Shown piece after piece: positions 43,320-56,580 of a stretch of DNA of 64,000 bases. The first letter of the stretch is position 1, and each line of letters begins with the position of its first letter. Both the position numbers and the translations under genes were made by a program. The notes below the pieces were generated by a model. That model worked only from the letters and a program-made list of their open reading frames with translations, had not been told where the DNA came from and made no database searches. The stretch comes from Trileptium ribeirensis (taxonomy: Eukaryota; Nematoda; Enoplea; Enoplida; Thoracostomopsidae): assembly GCA_030248225.1 (NCBI GenBank), contig JASANE010018342.1, forward strand, positions 1 through 64,000, read 5' to 3'.

Positions 43320-44355
43320 GAATACCAATTTGCCCAGCCAAAATTAATTTAAGGGTTTTAAACGGCAGCTGACAACGAACATCGGTAAGTTAGGGTATTC
43401 TGGACCCAAAATCATAGGCTATCCAAAAACAAACTTGACCTTCCCTGACCTAGAATCTGTCACCCAACACCAATTTTCCAGCCAAAATTAATTCGGAGGC
43501 TTCAAACCGCACGTGAAAATGACATTTGGTCATTTTGGAGGCAAATCAGGGTATTCCTGAGCCAGAATTATAGTAAGTTAGGCTATCCAAAAAATAAACT
43601 TGACTTCCCGAACTTAGTATATGTCACCCAACATTAATTTGTCCAGCCAAAATTAATTTAGTGGCTTCAAGCAGGAGCTGACAGCGAAACTTGGCAATTT
43701 TGAAAATAAATTAAAGATTTTTGGGGCTAGAAGAGCCAAAAGGATATTTAAGCTGCCCAAAAAATAGGCTTGACATTCTCCGACATAATATCTGTCACCC
43801 AAACATAAATTTACTTAACCAAAAATTAATTTAATGGCTTCAGGCAGGAGTTGACAGCGAAACTTGACAATTTTGGGGATAAATAAGGGATATTTGGTGC
43901 TACAAGAGCCACCATAATATTTAAGCTGTCCAAAAAATAAATTTGACCTTCCCCGATCTAGAATCTGTCATCCAAACACCAAGTTGCCAGCCAAAATTAA
44001 TTTAAGGGTTTCAAACAGGAGGTAATAGCGAAATTTTAAAATTTTGGGAATAACTTAGGGTACTTAAGAGCCCAAATTATAGTTAGGCTGTCCAAAAAAT
44101 AAACTCGACCTTCCCCGGCCTCCTAGTATCTGTCGCCCAAACAATAATTTACCAGTTAAACTTAATTGAACGGTTTCTAACAGGAGCTGACAGCGATATT
44201 TGGCCATTTTGGTTTATAAATTAACGTATTTTGAAGAGCCAAAAGCATAGTTATGCGACCCAAAAAATAAAATTTATCTTTTCCTACCTAGTATCTATCA
44301 CGCAAGCACTAATTTGCTCAGCCAACATTAATTTAAGGGCTTCAAACAGGAGCCG
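43320..44355 (+). repeat. satellite array, about seven units of 170 bp
   Basis: The block CCAGCCAAAATTAATTTAAG recurs near 43330, 43476, 43646, 43815, 43990, 44152 and 44322, with units also sharing AAATAAACTTGACCTTCCC and CTAGTATCTGTCACCCAA. The same unit occurs twice in reverse at 20285-20660. The array is bounded on the right by repeat R copy 3. Confidence 0.75.
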
Positions 44356-44905
44356 GGACATATACAGTGTTTATGAAAGTGAAATATCACTCAAATGCAG
44401 GACGTCCGTGCACACTTTCTGTTGTAGTTTCCTGTAAACATTATCATACAAATCATTTACTGGTTTTGTGATAAAGTGAAAGATAGGGGAACATGATCAC
44501 GGGTAATATATCCACTACTTTCAAAATTTTTTTCTATCTTGATTGCAAAACATTTTCACGTTGAAAAGCGCATTTTTCCACCGCAGTGACCTATCACAGT
44601 ATAGTACACCAAGCCCAACACACCATATAACATTGTACTAAAGTGACTAAAACAATAAAGCATTTTTCCACGACGGCCAACGACATGTCTTCAGTTCATT
44701 AAATAAATAAATGTATTTTCAAAGCAAAACCATTGCTGTAACGCATAAACCTCGGTATTTCATCAAAAGTGTAAGACCACTTTTCCCCGCCAACGCTATT
44801 TCACATAGCCAATTAAGCACGCATTACCTAATATATTTTTCCAATAACATTTTTGGGGTTTCTTTTTCATTCCGTAAAGGGCATTTTGTCCCTGCTAGTC
44901 AAGGG
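44356..44905 (+). repeat. repeat family R, copy 3
   Basis: About 550 bp, similar to 41895-42450 along its length. It directly follows the satellite array, so the satellite is probably the internal core of the R element. Confidence 0.65.
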
Positions 44906-47566
44906 TACCTGCGAACTGTAAATGAAAAATTTTGTATATAAATGCCAATAAGACATCTTTTACCAATATTATTTTCAGATAAAGTTTCACGGGGTAAATT
45001 GTTGGTATCCTAAAGGACTGTGTCGTCGAAGCTATCGTATGTATTCGTATCCGGTATTTGCTCTTTATTGGGGTGGTCCATACGATATATTCTATACCGG
45101 TATTGTAAAAGCAGACTATATGTTCAGGTACGCATCGAATTTTATTGTTTTTTTTGGTAGTTCATAAGTCAATCTTGATTTTCTCAAGATCTAGAGAGGT
45201 TAACGTATATCGTACCTGTAGTATTATCATTACGGTCAAATTGATTATTGTTTTATTTTTTATTCGATTTTGTTCTGCTGTAGAGCCTTTTGTTCTTTCC
45301 TGTCCACTGTGGGACTCGCCATTTTTGAAATCCCCTCGCATTCGCCCAGCCGCCCCTCCTAACTCCGCAGATACTCACTACTCAACTAAACTATAATAAT
45401 GTCTGTGAAATCATATTTTTGTGTAGTAAATATTTCTAAGTATTAAATATTACTATTTCTAATGATAAAACGCATTTTTATATTCTGAAAATATTTGTCC
45501 AACAGTACAAGTATTTGAAAATATGGAAATATTGAACATGTAGAACATAATTTTGTTTGCCCCGCTTTTTTTATTTGTCAGAGAATGAACACAGTTTTCC
45601 CCTTCCGAAGTCCCCCACTTTCGGAAAGATGTGGACAACACAGTTGCTGTACCGATTTTGATTTGAAATTACAATTAACTTTTCATTAGCAAGTTTCCCG
45701 GGTTTTTGCGTATTTTTAGTCAAACCCCATATTTGTGAAGGGTTCTTTTTACTCAACATCCAGCCTGTATTTCGTTAAAGGTGGAAATGGTTTTCAAATG
45801 GGTCCATGAGATCCGAAATACAGGAAATAGGTCATTTTCTCCTTAACCTATTGGAAATATGGGTAATAATGGGATATTTTCTAGCGCTCTTTTAGCTGTG
45901 TGAGAAACGTTGGTATGACGGTTATGTGCCTAAAATGTTCTATTTTAAGGTCTACGTAGTTTTCTTAAATGAAACCTAAACTCGAAATATTACGACAATG
46001 GTCGTATCTATTGTAACCGATGCAGTTGTATGGATGACGATTAGCTCAGTGATGTGTTGTATCTTTGGTTACCCCTATTTTATAGAGTTAGATAATGAAA
46101 GGTTTCATATTGAACCCATTAAATCCAAAATTCACCATAACGTCTATATTTCCATAGCCGAGATCCACGGAGATATATAGGTGATCTTGTGCACATTTTG
46201 TGCCGCGGTTGAAACACACCGTTTAGCAAAGGCATGACGCTGCTATCGTGGTTGTTTATGTCTTATGTTTGCGCTTTCGTTACTTATAAATAATGCACTA
46301 AACTTTTACGTTGTATCATCATAATCGTTCAAGCAACATGGACGAGTCTGTACTGTTTCTGTACAGCGAACTATAAGCATCGCCTAGTGGGGTGGCTTGG
46401 ATTGCTAATAAATTTAAAAGTAATCGAAATGTATGTTGTATACGGTTCTTTAAAAACATTCTTTATCTCAAAGCAAAATTTATAACTGCAGTTTTTTAGT
46501 AAAATAATCTCGCGTAGAGTTAAATGAAAAATACTATGCACAACGAAGAATTTTCTGATTTAGCATTGTGTGCAGTAGAATTCTAGAGTGTATATTGCTA
46601 AAGATAATAAAATCAAATGTTGCAAAAAATAACACTTCTTCAAACGCAGTGAAACAGGAAAATGTGCTTTAATTTAGTGTTTATGTAATGCATCATGGTT
46701 AGTTATTGCCGTTATTCTGTTGTTTATGATTCAAAGGTTTAACAGGACGGGACACCTGGCTTTAAATATACACCAGACTTGCCACATGGTATGTGCACCG
46801 AGAGCGCGAATTGGAAGTGGTCGCATATAAAATTTTGTCCGGGGTTGAACAAGTTATTCACCAACATGACTGTAAACAGCACAAACAGTATTCCTGAATG
46901 GCCCATTAGTTAAGCAAAATATGCGTCAGAAATTAGTGTCTTTTCCGGTGAGAAAGCATCATGCGAACATCGGTCATGTGTAGGATGTACTGTACACTTC
47001 AATAAAAATCCAGTAGTTGCATGTTACAACTTTTAGTCAGCAACGGATGTTTGATTAAATTTCATTGGCGTGTAAGCCAAACGCATTAACGAGATTTTAG
47101 TCGTAATGAATAAATGTAACTTCAGCATAGTCTTGAGATAGGGAGCTAGTTTCTTGGAAGAATATATTTTCTCAAAAGGCGAATCACAGCAGTTTTTTCC
47201 CCACAATCATTACACCTCAACGCACTAATGCATGAAATATGCTGAACATTTGATATTAACGAATTGGCTACGCAACTTTACCTTTATTTTGTCCTGTAAC
47301 ATGTATGAAATAAAAATATTTGATGCTGTACATGACATGGTTCAAATATTAATTTAGGAACTTTTGGATGCCAAGTTTTTGTAATCTGAGTGTATTTTGC
47401 AACATAGGTAACCACTACGACAGTAACGCAACATATGCAGATCAACAAAATAATACCAAAGAGATCCATTGCTTTTATTGGTGATGGATAGATGGTAGTT
47501 TTCGTCTATTTTTGGTCTCGTTGGTACATTTTAAAACCTATTTAAATATAATTCCATAAACTAGCC
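44906..47566. other. AT-rich DNA without recognisable genes
   Basis: A GC-richer patch at about 45290-45370 reads as a short frame MASPTVDRKEQ on the minus strand that ends after 20 codons. It is not enough to call a first exon. Otherwise nothing is supported. Confidence 0.35.
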
Positions 47567-47682
47567 CTCGACTCGCTCGAAATAAATTATTTGTTCTAAA
47601 AATAGAATTAATTTAAATAGTTACGAAATCTCGAGTGAGCGATTCGCCCGAAATGGGGCACACATTTCTGGCGCGTACTGTA
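47567..47682. mobile_element. Tc1/mariner-type MITE M1, fragment
   Basis: The right part of an M1 element ends in CATTTCTGGCGCGTACTG before TA at 47681. It shares the TTGTTCTAAAAATAGAATT core with 59523-59693. The left terminal repeat is lost. Confidence 0.55.
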
Positions 47683-47689
47683 TTTTATG

Positions 47690-48060
47690 CTGGTCTATAA
47701 ATTACCACACCATTGTATTCAGCCTACCGAAAAACCTTTATAGTGAGTTGTTTATGCACTGCACGCAGTACATAAACCAAGTCATTGAAGACATGCTATA
47801 TTCTGGAAATTGGGTTCATTGAACCTAAACACACTGAAAGCGTTTGAAAAGACATTGAATATACTTGCTGGTCCCTATATAACCGAACCACCGTATTCAG
47901 CATGCCGAAGAACCTACATTATAGTTATTTTTTATACCATGTACCAAACTACTGGAGACTGACAATATTCTGTAAATCAGGTGCATTGACCCAAAACCAA
48001 TGGAATCGATTAGAAAGACATTAGATACTCGTGCTGGACTCCAAATTTTACCATATGAAA
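47690..48060 (-). repeat. dispersed repeat family F, partial reverse copy
   Basis: Two units of about 190 bp in reverse orientation, sharing CACCGTATTCAGC and GAATATACTTGCTGG-type blocks with the internal repeats at 16050-16470 and 58330-58560. Confidence 0.5.
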
Positions 48061-48634
48061 AGCAATAATTATTCTTCGTTAAGAAAATAAAAGCTTTACT
48101 GGATGTTTTGCATGAAACAGTAAAATACGATAAAATCGATAACAGAATATTTGTTTTGTTATCATATTAGAATACATCATTGTATCATTCATTAAACACT
48201 GCTTGAAACATTGTCTTATAACTTGCGTTGCAGATCGTTTATTTTTGTCGGGCATTTCGTCCCGCAATAAATTGCTTTAATTTGTTGTTTCACAAAACGA
48301 AGGATTAAAAGTTTTTGATTGCATATCACACATCTAGTAGCCATGTTGAAGTTGATGTAGCACTATCTGTAGTGAAAACTTCTGTGGGCAGAGTTTTTTA
48401 GTTCGAACGCGTTACGGAAATTCCTTGTTTAACATACAAAATCTTGACCCAATATAATAATTGAAAAAGGTTAGAATGATAGTTCCTAGAAGTGCAGCGT
48501 TGCAAACTACATAAAATACAAACAACCGTTTGTAATATTTTTGCATTGCAGATAAAATGGGTGAAAAGTAATACGTCCTTTTAACATTTTCGTCAATAAC
48601 GCTTGCTGCACGTAGGACAACATATTTGTTGCAG

Positions 48635-48713
48635 ATTTCTTGAAGAAGTCATGAATTCAATAACAGTTCTTCACTCGGTTTCTGAAGTGGAAGAGTTTAT
48701 TGTTCAAAAAGAT
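48635..48713 (+). CDS. candidate host exon, unidentified
   Basis: A TTTGTTGCAG acceptor and GAT/GTAAGC donor enclose 79 bp with one open phase encoding FLEEVMNSITVLHSVSEVEE. Good splice sites and acidic, helical composition support an exon. It ends in phase 0. The parent gene is unknown; continuity with BLTP3 is possible but not shown. Confidence 0.4.
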
Positions 48714-49831
48714 GTAAGCGATGTGCAATTTTTTGTAAGCTGTTATTATTTTGGTTTTTAGTTTTTCCAAAATTTGAGAGTGCTGTAAATAGGCGTAGTC
48801 TAAAATAGGTCCAATCGAAATTGCAATTTATCGAAATTTCGTTTAATCACGATCAATTGACATTTCGTTAAATTGAAATTTTACAAATTTGAAATTTAAT
48901 TTGCGCTAAAATCGTATATAATCGAAATGTACATGTACAGACAAACATGCTACCTATTAAAATATCCTTTTTTCCAAATCATTATTAAAATCTTGTGAGC
49001 GTAATTTTTTCCAAATAAATTTTGACAAAAATAGCTTTAATCTCTGTCTGTTTGTGGCATAACACTAACCAGATTGGTGCTTGTTCTCAATTTTTTTATT
49101 CGCCACGTAATACAATGTAGCTGTGCATCTAGCTTTCTGTTTGCGATGCTCCAATGATTTTCTAATTCTTGCAAATCCTGCACGAATTGGGGACTTTTTG
49201 ATTTTGGGCATTTGAAATCTTCCAGTATTTTAGAATGTAACTCTTGCCAGAGGCATCGGATCGAAAAATAGCGAAACCTCACAATCCTCTATTCTTATTT
49301 ACATTTTTGTTTGAGCACCCTGTTTTCGAGTTGTGAACCAATGTTTAAAAATACACCAAAACTGTAAAATTTTCAAAAATTTGACAAGGTAAGTTTATTG
49401 CATGTTGATGATAAATGAAAGGATTGCGGGGTTATTTAAACTAGTCGAACATGTTGTTATATTATTATCTTAAGACTGGGTATGTTGCTAACCTTGGCGC
49501 ACTGTGCCATGTTAAAATTTGGCTAAATTTTAGCACAGAACATTTAACTTTGCCACCAAAAATAGTAAAATTTTGTCGCTTTTATATTATAGATGTAATA
49601 AATATGTTGGTATGTTCATATAGTGCGTCTAGAGATTTTTATTGTTGCTGAATATGATAAAAACCATTGTATATGCGTGGTAGCAATATGCGCGACAGAG
49701 TGGGCACAGAACCACAGGGTGTTTATCTGCTGTGTAATTGTTACACAGATGGCTCAGGTATATATTATCATGACCGATAACCTACTGAACTGGTTTCTGT
49801 ATTAAATAGCCAGGTCAGAATACATTATTAG
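48714..49831. other. AT-rich DNA without recognisable genes
   Basis: Nothing supported; the open frame on the minus strand at 49037-49282 has no splice or family support. Confidence 0.35.
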
Positions 49832-50925
49832 CACGGAGTAACTGGAATTCCGGTTCCGGCAATAATCGTGTTGTGGTTCCGGCAAAAGGCAAAAACCATA
49901 CCGGAACCGGAAATCTGATTAAAAAAGTTTATCACATTTTTGCTTCAGCTTGTGGTCAAAACATGTAACATATTCATGACAACAAAAGAAAAGATTAACT
50001 CAGCAAATTGCTCTGTGAAACGTAAGTAGGACATATAATTTCAGTAGGAATTTTTTTATCTTGACCCTGTAGGAGTATGTCAACAAAACAAAGCCAAATC
50101 GATGCTTGTAGCTGCTATTTTACCCATTCAGAAGTCTGCGTTGTATATCAGTATTAAACCGGTGCAACTCGGTATCAGAGTATCGGTTATTTAGCAGTAC
50201 TTAGTTGTAAGATGGGCTAACATAAATTGCGTCAAGCACCAGCCGGTACGTTTATAAACCTTGTACATTAGTCTACATTGAAGTAAAGCAACATGTGTAC
50301 CACGCAGACAGAAAATGCATTCTTGGTAATGAACTGTACTTATTGAAACTGTGCGAGCAGTATCACATTTTGTATCATTTAAAGCATTCTGGTCATAAAG
50401 TCATTATCATGGTCATCTAGTTGTGGGGCACTAATTAATGAACGGTAGCCTAAATATTGTCTCTGACTACTGACCAGAAAATTATTGTATACCGTCTTTT
50501 ATATTCTTTTGGAACCATATAAACCAATAATTTCAAATTTTCTACGGAATACCAAGTAGCAAACGTATGTCCAGTAAAAGGGGCGGTTGGAGACAGAGCG
50601 AAAGTGTTTAGTCTACGCTCCATGTGTTAGAAGCACATTAAATTTGACGCAACTTATGCTAGGCCATACAGTGGAAGGCATTTCTTTGCTCTGGGTATCC
50701 AAAAACGACATATGTATCGGTAAATAAATGTTATTAGCTTCCTCAGTCTCCCCAACATTCCAGAGAGGCAGTAATATCATCGAAATACATTAAGTTTAAT
50801 ATAAAAGTTATTTTACTACATTTTAAATCATCTGCACCTTCATTTCTTCCTTCATCTGTTTTACTTATATAAGTTTCGAAGACTAGGTTCCGGATCCGGT
50901 TTAAACGGGCGGTTCCGGTAATCAG
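49832..50925. mobile_element. hAT non-autonomous element, diverged second copy
   Basis: About 1.1 kb, co-linear with the element at 3046. Shared blocks are GGAATTCCGGTTCCGGCAA, GTGAAACGTAAGTAGG, GATGCTTGTAG and GGTTCCGGATCCGGTTTAAA. The right terminal repeat is eroded and no 8-bp duplication survives, so this copy is older than the first. Confidence 0.75.
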
Positions 50926-51543
50926 TATATCAGGCGCAGAAGTCAATTCTATATATATGCATGTACTCAGTCACTTATGAAATCTGGTTGCAGGAATAAT
51001 AATATTATTGATAATGAATAAAAAATTATTGTGACAACAAAGGTGCACAGTCAGCTCAAAATTATAATAAGCACTGCCTGCATTGAAACTTTTAAAGGTT
51101 TTGTCTAGTATAGCGGAGCAGGAATACCGTTTGCCCAGTGCCACCCTTGCCTCTCATATTAGGGCTAGAGTGACACCACGAGTGCGGCAACCATGTCACT
51201 TAACAAATTTTGTTAAAAGTTTTAGCAAGGTTCGACTGCGCTGACCTAACTGTCATTATATAGTTGTAGAGACATGAATCAAATGATTAATATAAATGAA
51301 AGCAATTACCATTATGTGAAATCACTTTGCAGCAATGAACGACGCATTCGATATGTGAACAATCGATTTGCTTAGTTCAATGGCGAAAATACAAAATAGA
51401 AAAGAAACGAAATAATTGTTGAGATTGTCAAAAAATAATTACAAAAGTTGATAATCGTCATGAATTTTAGTTCTCGTGACTACTGCCATTAGAACCCTTA
51501 GGCATAGCATGTTTGTACTCATCTCCAAAGAGATGAATAGCCT

Positions 51544-51840
51544 CTACCAGTCGGTGAAGTTTTTTGCCTTATCGAACATCGTCAGAACCGTTTCATAGTC
51601 GGGGACGTTGAACTTGTCAACAATTCCAGCGACTCGCGATTTTGATACTACGGCGATCAGTCCTGCTACGATATTGTAGTCAGAAGGTGTCCATATCGTG
51701 TCGGCTGGATACTCAAACAATTCTTCTAAAACGGTGCTGTGTGCTTTCACACAATCCAATTCAACGTAGGATGTGACATTGACATTGTTGACTGCTATCG
51801 CGATTCGACGTGTGCATTTACCAATGTATAGAGCCGGTTT
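51544..51840 (-). pseudogene. unidentified minus-strand coding relic
   Basis: An open frame of about 98 codons with natural composition (PALYIGKCTRR to the N side, VELDCVKAHS, IWTPSDYNIVAGLIAV, FTDW at the end), preceded by an in-frame stop. It could be the tail of a gene captured near the transposase relic or part of that element. No family recognised. Confidence 0.35.
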
Positions 51841-51914
51841 TTACACTGCCATTGCGCCATACACCGGCGAACCATTGCCCAATTATTGCGTCGTCGACAT
51901 TTTTCGTAACGTAA

Positions 51915-53214
51915 TCACAAACATCGTGAAGACTTTTGTATTACCTGCACTCTTGGATTGATTTCACCGACGAAGTGGGTGCTTTGGTTCCCTACTTGCC
52001 CGACATTATAATCGTCGCTACCGGATTCGTCTGTGCCATCGCCGTTATCTTCGCTTTCTTCAGACCTTTCATTCGAACTCGGAAGTGTTCTCTTGAACTG
52101 CTTTCGCTTAAATTTCGACGTTAGATCGAGTTGTTTTCCCTTGCCAGCTCTCTCTTCCTTCCATTTTCGGAATTTTTCGCGCTTCTTATCCGCTGCATCC
52201 AATTTTGCCTGTGCTGCTTCAAACATTTCGTCAGATGTAATAAGTTCTCCGTGTGGGTTCACAAGTTTGCGTCGTTTGGCTTGTGTAGCTGGCACGACAA
52301 CTGCTTTATGCTTATGCATGGCAGCAATGACTGCTTTTTGAAAGAGCAGATCCTGATACAATTTCGGCACTTTCAGGCACTTGCTCAGCATCAGCGTCGG
52401 TAACCCAATAGTACGTGCCCCCCGGCCGCACAGGGAGAGGCGGCGTGGACTGAGCGCTGACTGACGAAGTCGGAATCTGTTCTCGTTCGCTAATCGCCGA
52501 CCCGCGACTGATGCTTTGTGCGATTGGCGGTATCCCACTGCTGCTTCCTGATGCCTCGTCACTGACATTGAGATCGGCATACCTGCCGTCTCAGCAGTGG
52601 GCTGTTGTCCAGCAATCACAACAACTGCAGTCGTATCGGCGGAAGCAATGGTAGTTGAAAACATTTTGGCAGTGATTGGCGGCCTGCGATCAACCAACCG
52701 TTTTTCATACTTCTTGACCAAAACAGGACTGAAACGATGGGCCGGCTATGCTTCTCGGTTTGGCCTAGTCCTATCGTTATTACAAATTCCAGAATTCACA
52801 AAACCAGGTTTGATGCTTTTCTCCGTCATGGCGTTAGGCCATATTGTTGGCAACTGCAACTCGAATTCCGCTTTACTCATTTTATGTCGATTCGTCTTCA
52901 AGCGGTCCGTTAATTTGGCTTTCCAGAGATCTTTGATCGGCTTAAAACAACCCACATCCAAGGGGTAGCAACAGTGGTTGTAACATCACCGTGTGGACAT
53001 TTTGACCACGTGCTTATTTGAGCGTAGTGAGCCATAAATGTGAAACATAACTATCGATTATAAGTAGCCTCGGCTCCAGTGTCGCATTGTCGCCTTGGTG
53101 ATGCCCTGACTGGTATGCACAAGTCGCTTCTTCCCACTTTTGCATCCGTTTGAAAAACGGGAAATAATCTATCCACCCCTGTTTATTGCTGTCTACCCAA
53201 GGGTTATACGCCAA
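51915..53214 (-). pseudogene. pogo/Tigger-like DDE transposase relic
   Basis: Three broken segments in different frames. At 53214-53014 is LLIIDSYVSH, equivalent to the second catalytic Asp block LIIDGxxSH of DDE_1 transposases. At 52961-52746 is DVGCFKPIKDLWK and later PGFVNSGIC, matching the LQPLDVxxFKPLKxxW and IxAGFRATGIYPL blocks. At 52721-51915 is a charged C-terminal region with KRRKLVNPHGELIT and many Lys/Glu, typical of the disordered tail. In-frame stops and frame changes show it is dead. The first catalytic Asp and the N-terminal HTH were not found. Confidence 0.7.
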
Positions 53215-53759
53215 ACTTGGATCGTATGATATGGTACATAGACAAAGAGGTGTTCTATTGTTTAATATTGCAATATCGGTTTTCTATGCTACCTACTACT
53301 CGGTGTGGCGTCACCCGTGCCCCGCCTTTCTAGAAGTGTCATCCTTGCCCCATCTGACCATACATGTTTATACTGGTTTCCAGTATCCATGACTTTTTTA
53401 GTTACAAAATTAAAATTTAAAAAACCAGTGCTATGATTGTACAGAATAGTTTTTGTTGCTTTTTTGCCGAAACTTACATTTGTCTCAAATTAGTATTCAT
53501 CAGTTGCTTTAAGCCCTGTATCGCTTGGTTGGCAGTCAGCCCATTATAAAATTTGTGGTGTTCTCAATTTGTCGTTTAGTTGATGCCAAATTGTCGGCAA
53601 CACTGTTGGTGAAATAAATATATATTGAAGTTTTGCCTATCTAGGTTATTATAAAGCTTATTGTGTGTTCCTTTAAACGGAGAACGGTTCGATCGATAGA
53701 GCTAAATTTTCGGAGTGAATGTTGCCAAAAGTCCACATGCATCTAGGAATTTCACATAA

Positions 53760-54840
53760 TCGCTTTTGTACCAAAACAAATTTTATTTAATTCAGAGTGT
53801 CAACGAAGACTTCTCATTGGTCAGGCCTGCGAAATGTCGCGATGTTTGTGGTTTTTTGGTGTCACACGCATAACTGAAGCTCCGATTGGCAGATCAGGTG
53901 TCGCGCAATAGCTCATTTGAAAGCATGAAATCTGTTCTTTAATTGGACGCAAAAATCTATTCCCACTCCCTTCCCCGGAAAAGGGTGTCCTGTAGGGTTC
54001 CTAAGAGTCCCGCCAAAACACGTTATGACTCATTACGCTTATTTTGTTCATAGCTCATTTAGCTCGGTAAATCCATGTGGAGCGTATTGTTTCCGAGGTC
54101 ACTTATGTTCAAGCGGTGGCTCAAAATAGGTTTTCAAATGAGCCCTCGTTATCCCGAATACACTAAATTGGTCATATATCCTCAACCGCCGGTGTGCTTC
54201 GGTCGCGGTTGGCCTATTTATGTTCTGAACAAAGTTGTGTATAGGTTTGTGCGGTGTGTTGCTATTAATGTCACCTACCAGGGCATCAAAATGGGGTTTA
54301 AATAGCCCTTAGGATTGATTGGCTAAATTGATCACAATCTCCGTAGCCGGAGATTAGGAGCGATTAGGCCGCGGTTAAGCTCATTTTGTTCGGAAAACAA
54401 AGCTTTGTATACCATTCTGCGATGCGTGGATATTGACCTCACCTGCCAGGCAGGGTTGCATCAAGATTGGTTTTTAAATCGGCCCTTGGGGTACAGAAGA
54501 CACTAGATTGGTCATATCTTCTCAACTACTAGAGCGACTTGGCCGCGGGTACTCTTTTTGTTCAGAAACATAACTTTATATAACTATGTGCGGTGCATTG
54601 CTATTGAGCTCGCCTGCACTACTCACCAGCTACCACTCGAGCAATATGGGTGTTTTTGGTCTCATTTTGCAGAGCAATATGTCTTCTCGTACTTGCATAT
54701 TGTGAGCACAATAATATGGTATATCTTCTCAACTATTCGAGCAAGATGGCTAATATTTGGTGCCTCATTTTGTAGCCTAATGCTCAATATAGCTGTGTAC
54801 ACCTCTCTAAATTACATATTCAACACCCAGAATTAACCAT
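53760..54840 (+). repeat. repeat family G, copy 1 with tandem units
   Basis: Similar to 58990-59760, sharing TCGCGCAATAGCTCA and GTCTCATTTTGCAGA, and CATATTCAACAC near the end. Internally three or four degenerate units of about 160-205 bp contain TTGGTCATATCTTCTCAACT. Non-coding. Confidence 0.6.
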
Positions 54841-56458
54841 CTTGGCGATAAGGCAAGATACTAGTATAATAACAACTAGTATTTTGAAGTTAAGCGCTGA
54901 AACTTTTATACTAATCGTGTAAAAATAATATATTTCTAGCATAGCATTATCGGGTATTTTGATTTCTATCATCGAAGCGGTGTGTCCGAGGATCCAGTGG
55001 GATATCGCAGTTTTCATATGGCAAGTCTGAAAGCATTAGAAAAAGGTATGTAATTTCATACACCATTATACATACATGTATTTCAAACGTAATGGGGATG
55101 GCAAGGTGATATATATTATTTGCCTATATAAATTTGGTGGAACGGGATGCTTCGTCGTGGTGTGTCTTCCGCCCTTTGAAATGAAAATAATTGTGGTTTT
55201 ACAAAATAATGCGACATGACCATTGACATTAGTGACATATGCGTACGAGTACTTGTCTAGCGATAACACCGAAAGTGATCAAGATGACTAACAGTTAAAA
55301 TATGGGCGAAATCGATCCATTCACCATTAAGTTGTAGAAGACGATATAAAAATTTCATCAGATTTTGCATTAAAATAGAGGGTTGTTCAACATGTGCTCT
55401 CCAACAAGCCGATATATGTGTATATACAAACTCTGCACTTGTAATTACGTATATGTGAACTCATTCACTGGAAAGAAATTTAACAATCACATCCAGCAGT
55501 CCATTCCGGAATTAAATATTTTACAATGAAATTTGCCAAATGAAATGGTAATGTAAAATCAGTCAAAACTAGGTACACTATGTGTTAATTTTCCAATTTG
55601 TGTTCAAATGCATTATTCTTCATTATGTTATTTTCATTGTTTGTGATATACGTTGTGATTTGGAGTTCCATGTCATACTCTGTTGGCGATTTCTACGTGA
55701 CTGTCATCCTAACCTACAACTTAGAAGAGCATGTGGATATATCTAATTTTGAATTTATATCCGATTTAATTTACTGTTACTTTACTGCTTTTCAAGTAAT
55801 TCACTTTATTTTTTTCTATTTGCTCTGGATAGTGCTTACGGTGAAAACAAGCGGGTGATCGAAACTGGGTCAGTCTAATTTTACTTTATCTGCTTTAAGA
55901 CAGTTCCATTTTGTAGTGATGCTACCTGATTGTTTCATGATTTAGAAAAAGATCCGGTATGATGGTGTGTATGCTATGTATTTATAGGATTCAGCGTTAA
56001 TTCGCTTGCTCTGACTGAAATATCGATATAGCAAAAGCAGTCGGTGTTTTGGATCCGAGTGCTGTATCCTGGATACCGGGTAACTGGTAGCATCAAAACA
56101 CCGTCATGCTGTGACGCTGATCTTTAACATTGAAGTTTTTTTAAAAACATACACATCCAAATTCATTAAATTGATAAAACTATGTCATAAGATTTAGAAT
56201 AAAGCAATCGCGATTACTTTATATAACATATGGTAAACAGAAAATATTATATGAGCTAAAAGGCAAAAGAAATCAAATTTACTTTTTATCGAATTAATAT
56301 TATTTGGTATATATTACCTAGGATAAAGTGCAGATAAAATTTTGGGTTGTATTGGAAGGTTTTCTGTTATATTTATTAAACAGTTTTGTTAATTTATAAG
56401 TAGTTTGTTTGATTCTCCAATATTTGATTTTATGAATGCGGCACTAATATTTATTTAG
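54841..56458. other. AT-rich DNA without recognisable genes
   Basis: A hydrophobic frame at 55598-55858 (plus strand) has no splice or family support. Nothing else seen. Confidence 0.35.
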
Positions 56459-56580
56459 ATCCTCAACGAGAACGATGCCAGTTTGGTTTGATAATTGATC
56501 GAGACCTAAGTGTTCAATTTAACCTTACACTTAGTGGAGAGTCGAGATTATTTTCACTGAAGAAACGTGATGCCTTTAAC
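56459..56580 (+). CDS. candidate host exon, unidentified
   Basis: A TTTATTTAG acceptor and AAC/GTGAGT donor bracket 122 bp. Only one phase is open; it encodes CQFGLIIDRDLSVQFNLTLS and then RLFSLKKRDAFN, a natural globular composition. It ends in phase 0, matching the exon at 58766. No family recognised. Confidence 0.55.

Noticed and set aside
45270..45330. Candidate first coding exon on the minus strand starting ATGGCGAGTCCC
   Set aside because: The frame ends after 20 codons without a usable splice donor.
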